Position numbers and translations under genes: made by a program
Shown: piece after piece, positions 63,938 to 64,000 of the stretch
Layout of the letters: every line of letters starts with the position of its first letter
How positions within the stretch are numbered: the stretch's first letter is position 1
The notes under the pieces: generated by a model
What the model saw: the letters and a program-made list of their open reading frames with translations, nothing else
What the model was told of the DNA's origin: nothing
The model's database searches: none
DNA from: an uncultured Mesonia sp.
GTDB lineage: Bacteria; Bacteroidota; Bacteroidia; Flavobacteriales; Flavobacteriaceae
DNA length: 64,000 nt
Direction of reading: 5' to 3'
Assembly (NCBI GenBank): GCA_947494545.1
Contig: CANLVH010000001.1
Location: 248,001 to 312,000, forward strand

Positions 63938-64000
63938 TTATTGTGTAAATAAAGCGTCGAAGCGTCCTTCTCTGATCTCAATAATTGAGTTATCACGAGG
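63938..64000 (-). CDS. DUF6252-like surface lipoprotein, array member L5 (3' end only)
   Basis: The last 20 codons, IEIREGRFDALFTQ at the end, match the conserved C-terminus of L1-L4. The rest lies beyond the window, showing that the array continues to the right. Confidence 0.75.
   Translation of the reverse strand, partial: PRDNSIIEIREGRFDALFTQ

Overview
The window is chromosomal DNA of a low-GC member of the Flavobacteriaceae (phylum Bacteroidota). Supporting signs are a type IX secretion (T9SS) C-terminal sorting domain on a 3453-residue secreted protein, many lipoproteins of the form Cys-X-Asp-Asp-Asp, promoters of the Bacteroidota type (TTTG-N19-TAnnTTTG), a DnaE polymerase fused to a proofreading exonuclease, an S16 protein with a long charged tail, and atpDC separate from the other ATP synthase genes. 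The genus cannot be fixed from the sequence alone.

Layout. 1-13.3 kb is mostly housekeeping: an OmpA-family gene end, a minus-strand run panC-panD-flippase-esterase-like-radA, then plus-strand glycogen-synthase-like, DUF4270 lipoprotein, glmS, atpD-atpC, and a minus-strand MgtC and DUF2975/XRE pair. 13.4-19.3 kb is a complete seven-gene mrpABCDEFG Na+/H+ antiporter operon. 19.6-30.2 kb holds one giant T9SS surface protein with two near-identical 777-bp internal repeats, followed by a 72-aa protein with a PID-CTERM-like tail. 30.3-45.5 kb carries an acyl-CoA dehydrogenase, a thioredoxin-fold lipoprotein, an RNA helicase pseudogene, trmN6, rimM, rpsP, a lipoprotein, a nitronate-monooxygenase-like protein behind a Crp/Fnr-type palindrome, dnaE, trxA and a DUF58 gene.

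45.6-47.4 kb is the most unusual locus: a tRNA-Asp gene followed by a tandem array of about 484-bp units. Each unit carries two intrinsic terminators, an 86-aa GIY-YIG nuclease gene and a remodelled fragment of the same tRNA-Asp. Three nuclease copies are intact and a fourth is cut off. 47.4-51.9 kb is a ferric-iron ABC transporter operon bracketed by two arrays of six 11-bp repeats. 51.9-58.8 kb is a type I restriction-modification locus (hsdM, hsdS, hsdR) with a divergent PIN-like/ImmA-IrrE pair inserted between hsdS and hsdR. After thiL, 60.1-64.0 kb is an array of surface lipoprotein genes alternating with esterase genes cut off at or before the nucleophile elbow. It continues beyond the right edge.

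The accessory parts (GIY-YIG array, RM locus, lipoprotein/truncated-esterase array, giant repeat protein) are all repeat-rich and look recently rearranged. I see no transposase, integrase, phage gene, rRNA or CRISPR array. A 9-mer, TTCCGTAAA, occurs at least 23 times on the two strands together, far above chance.
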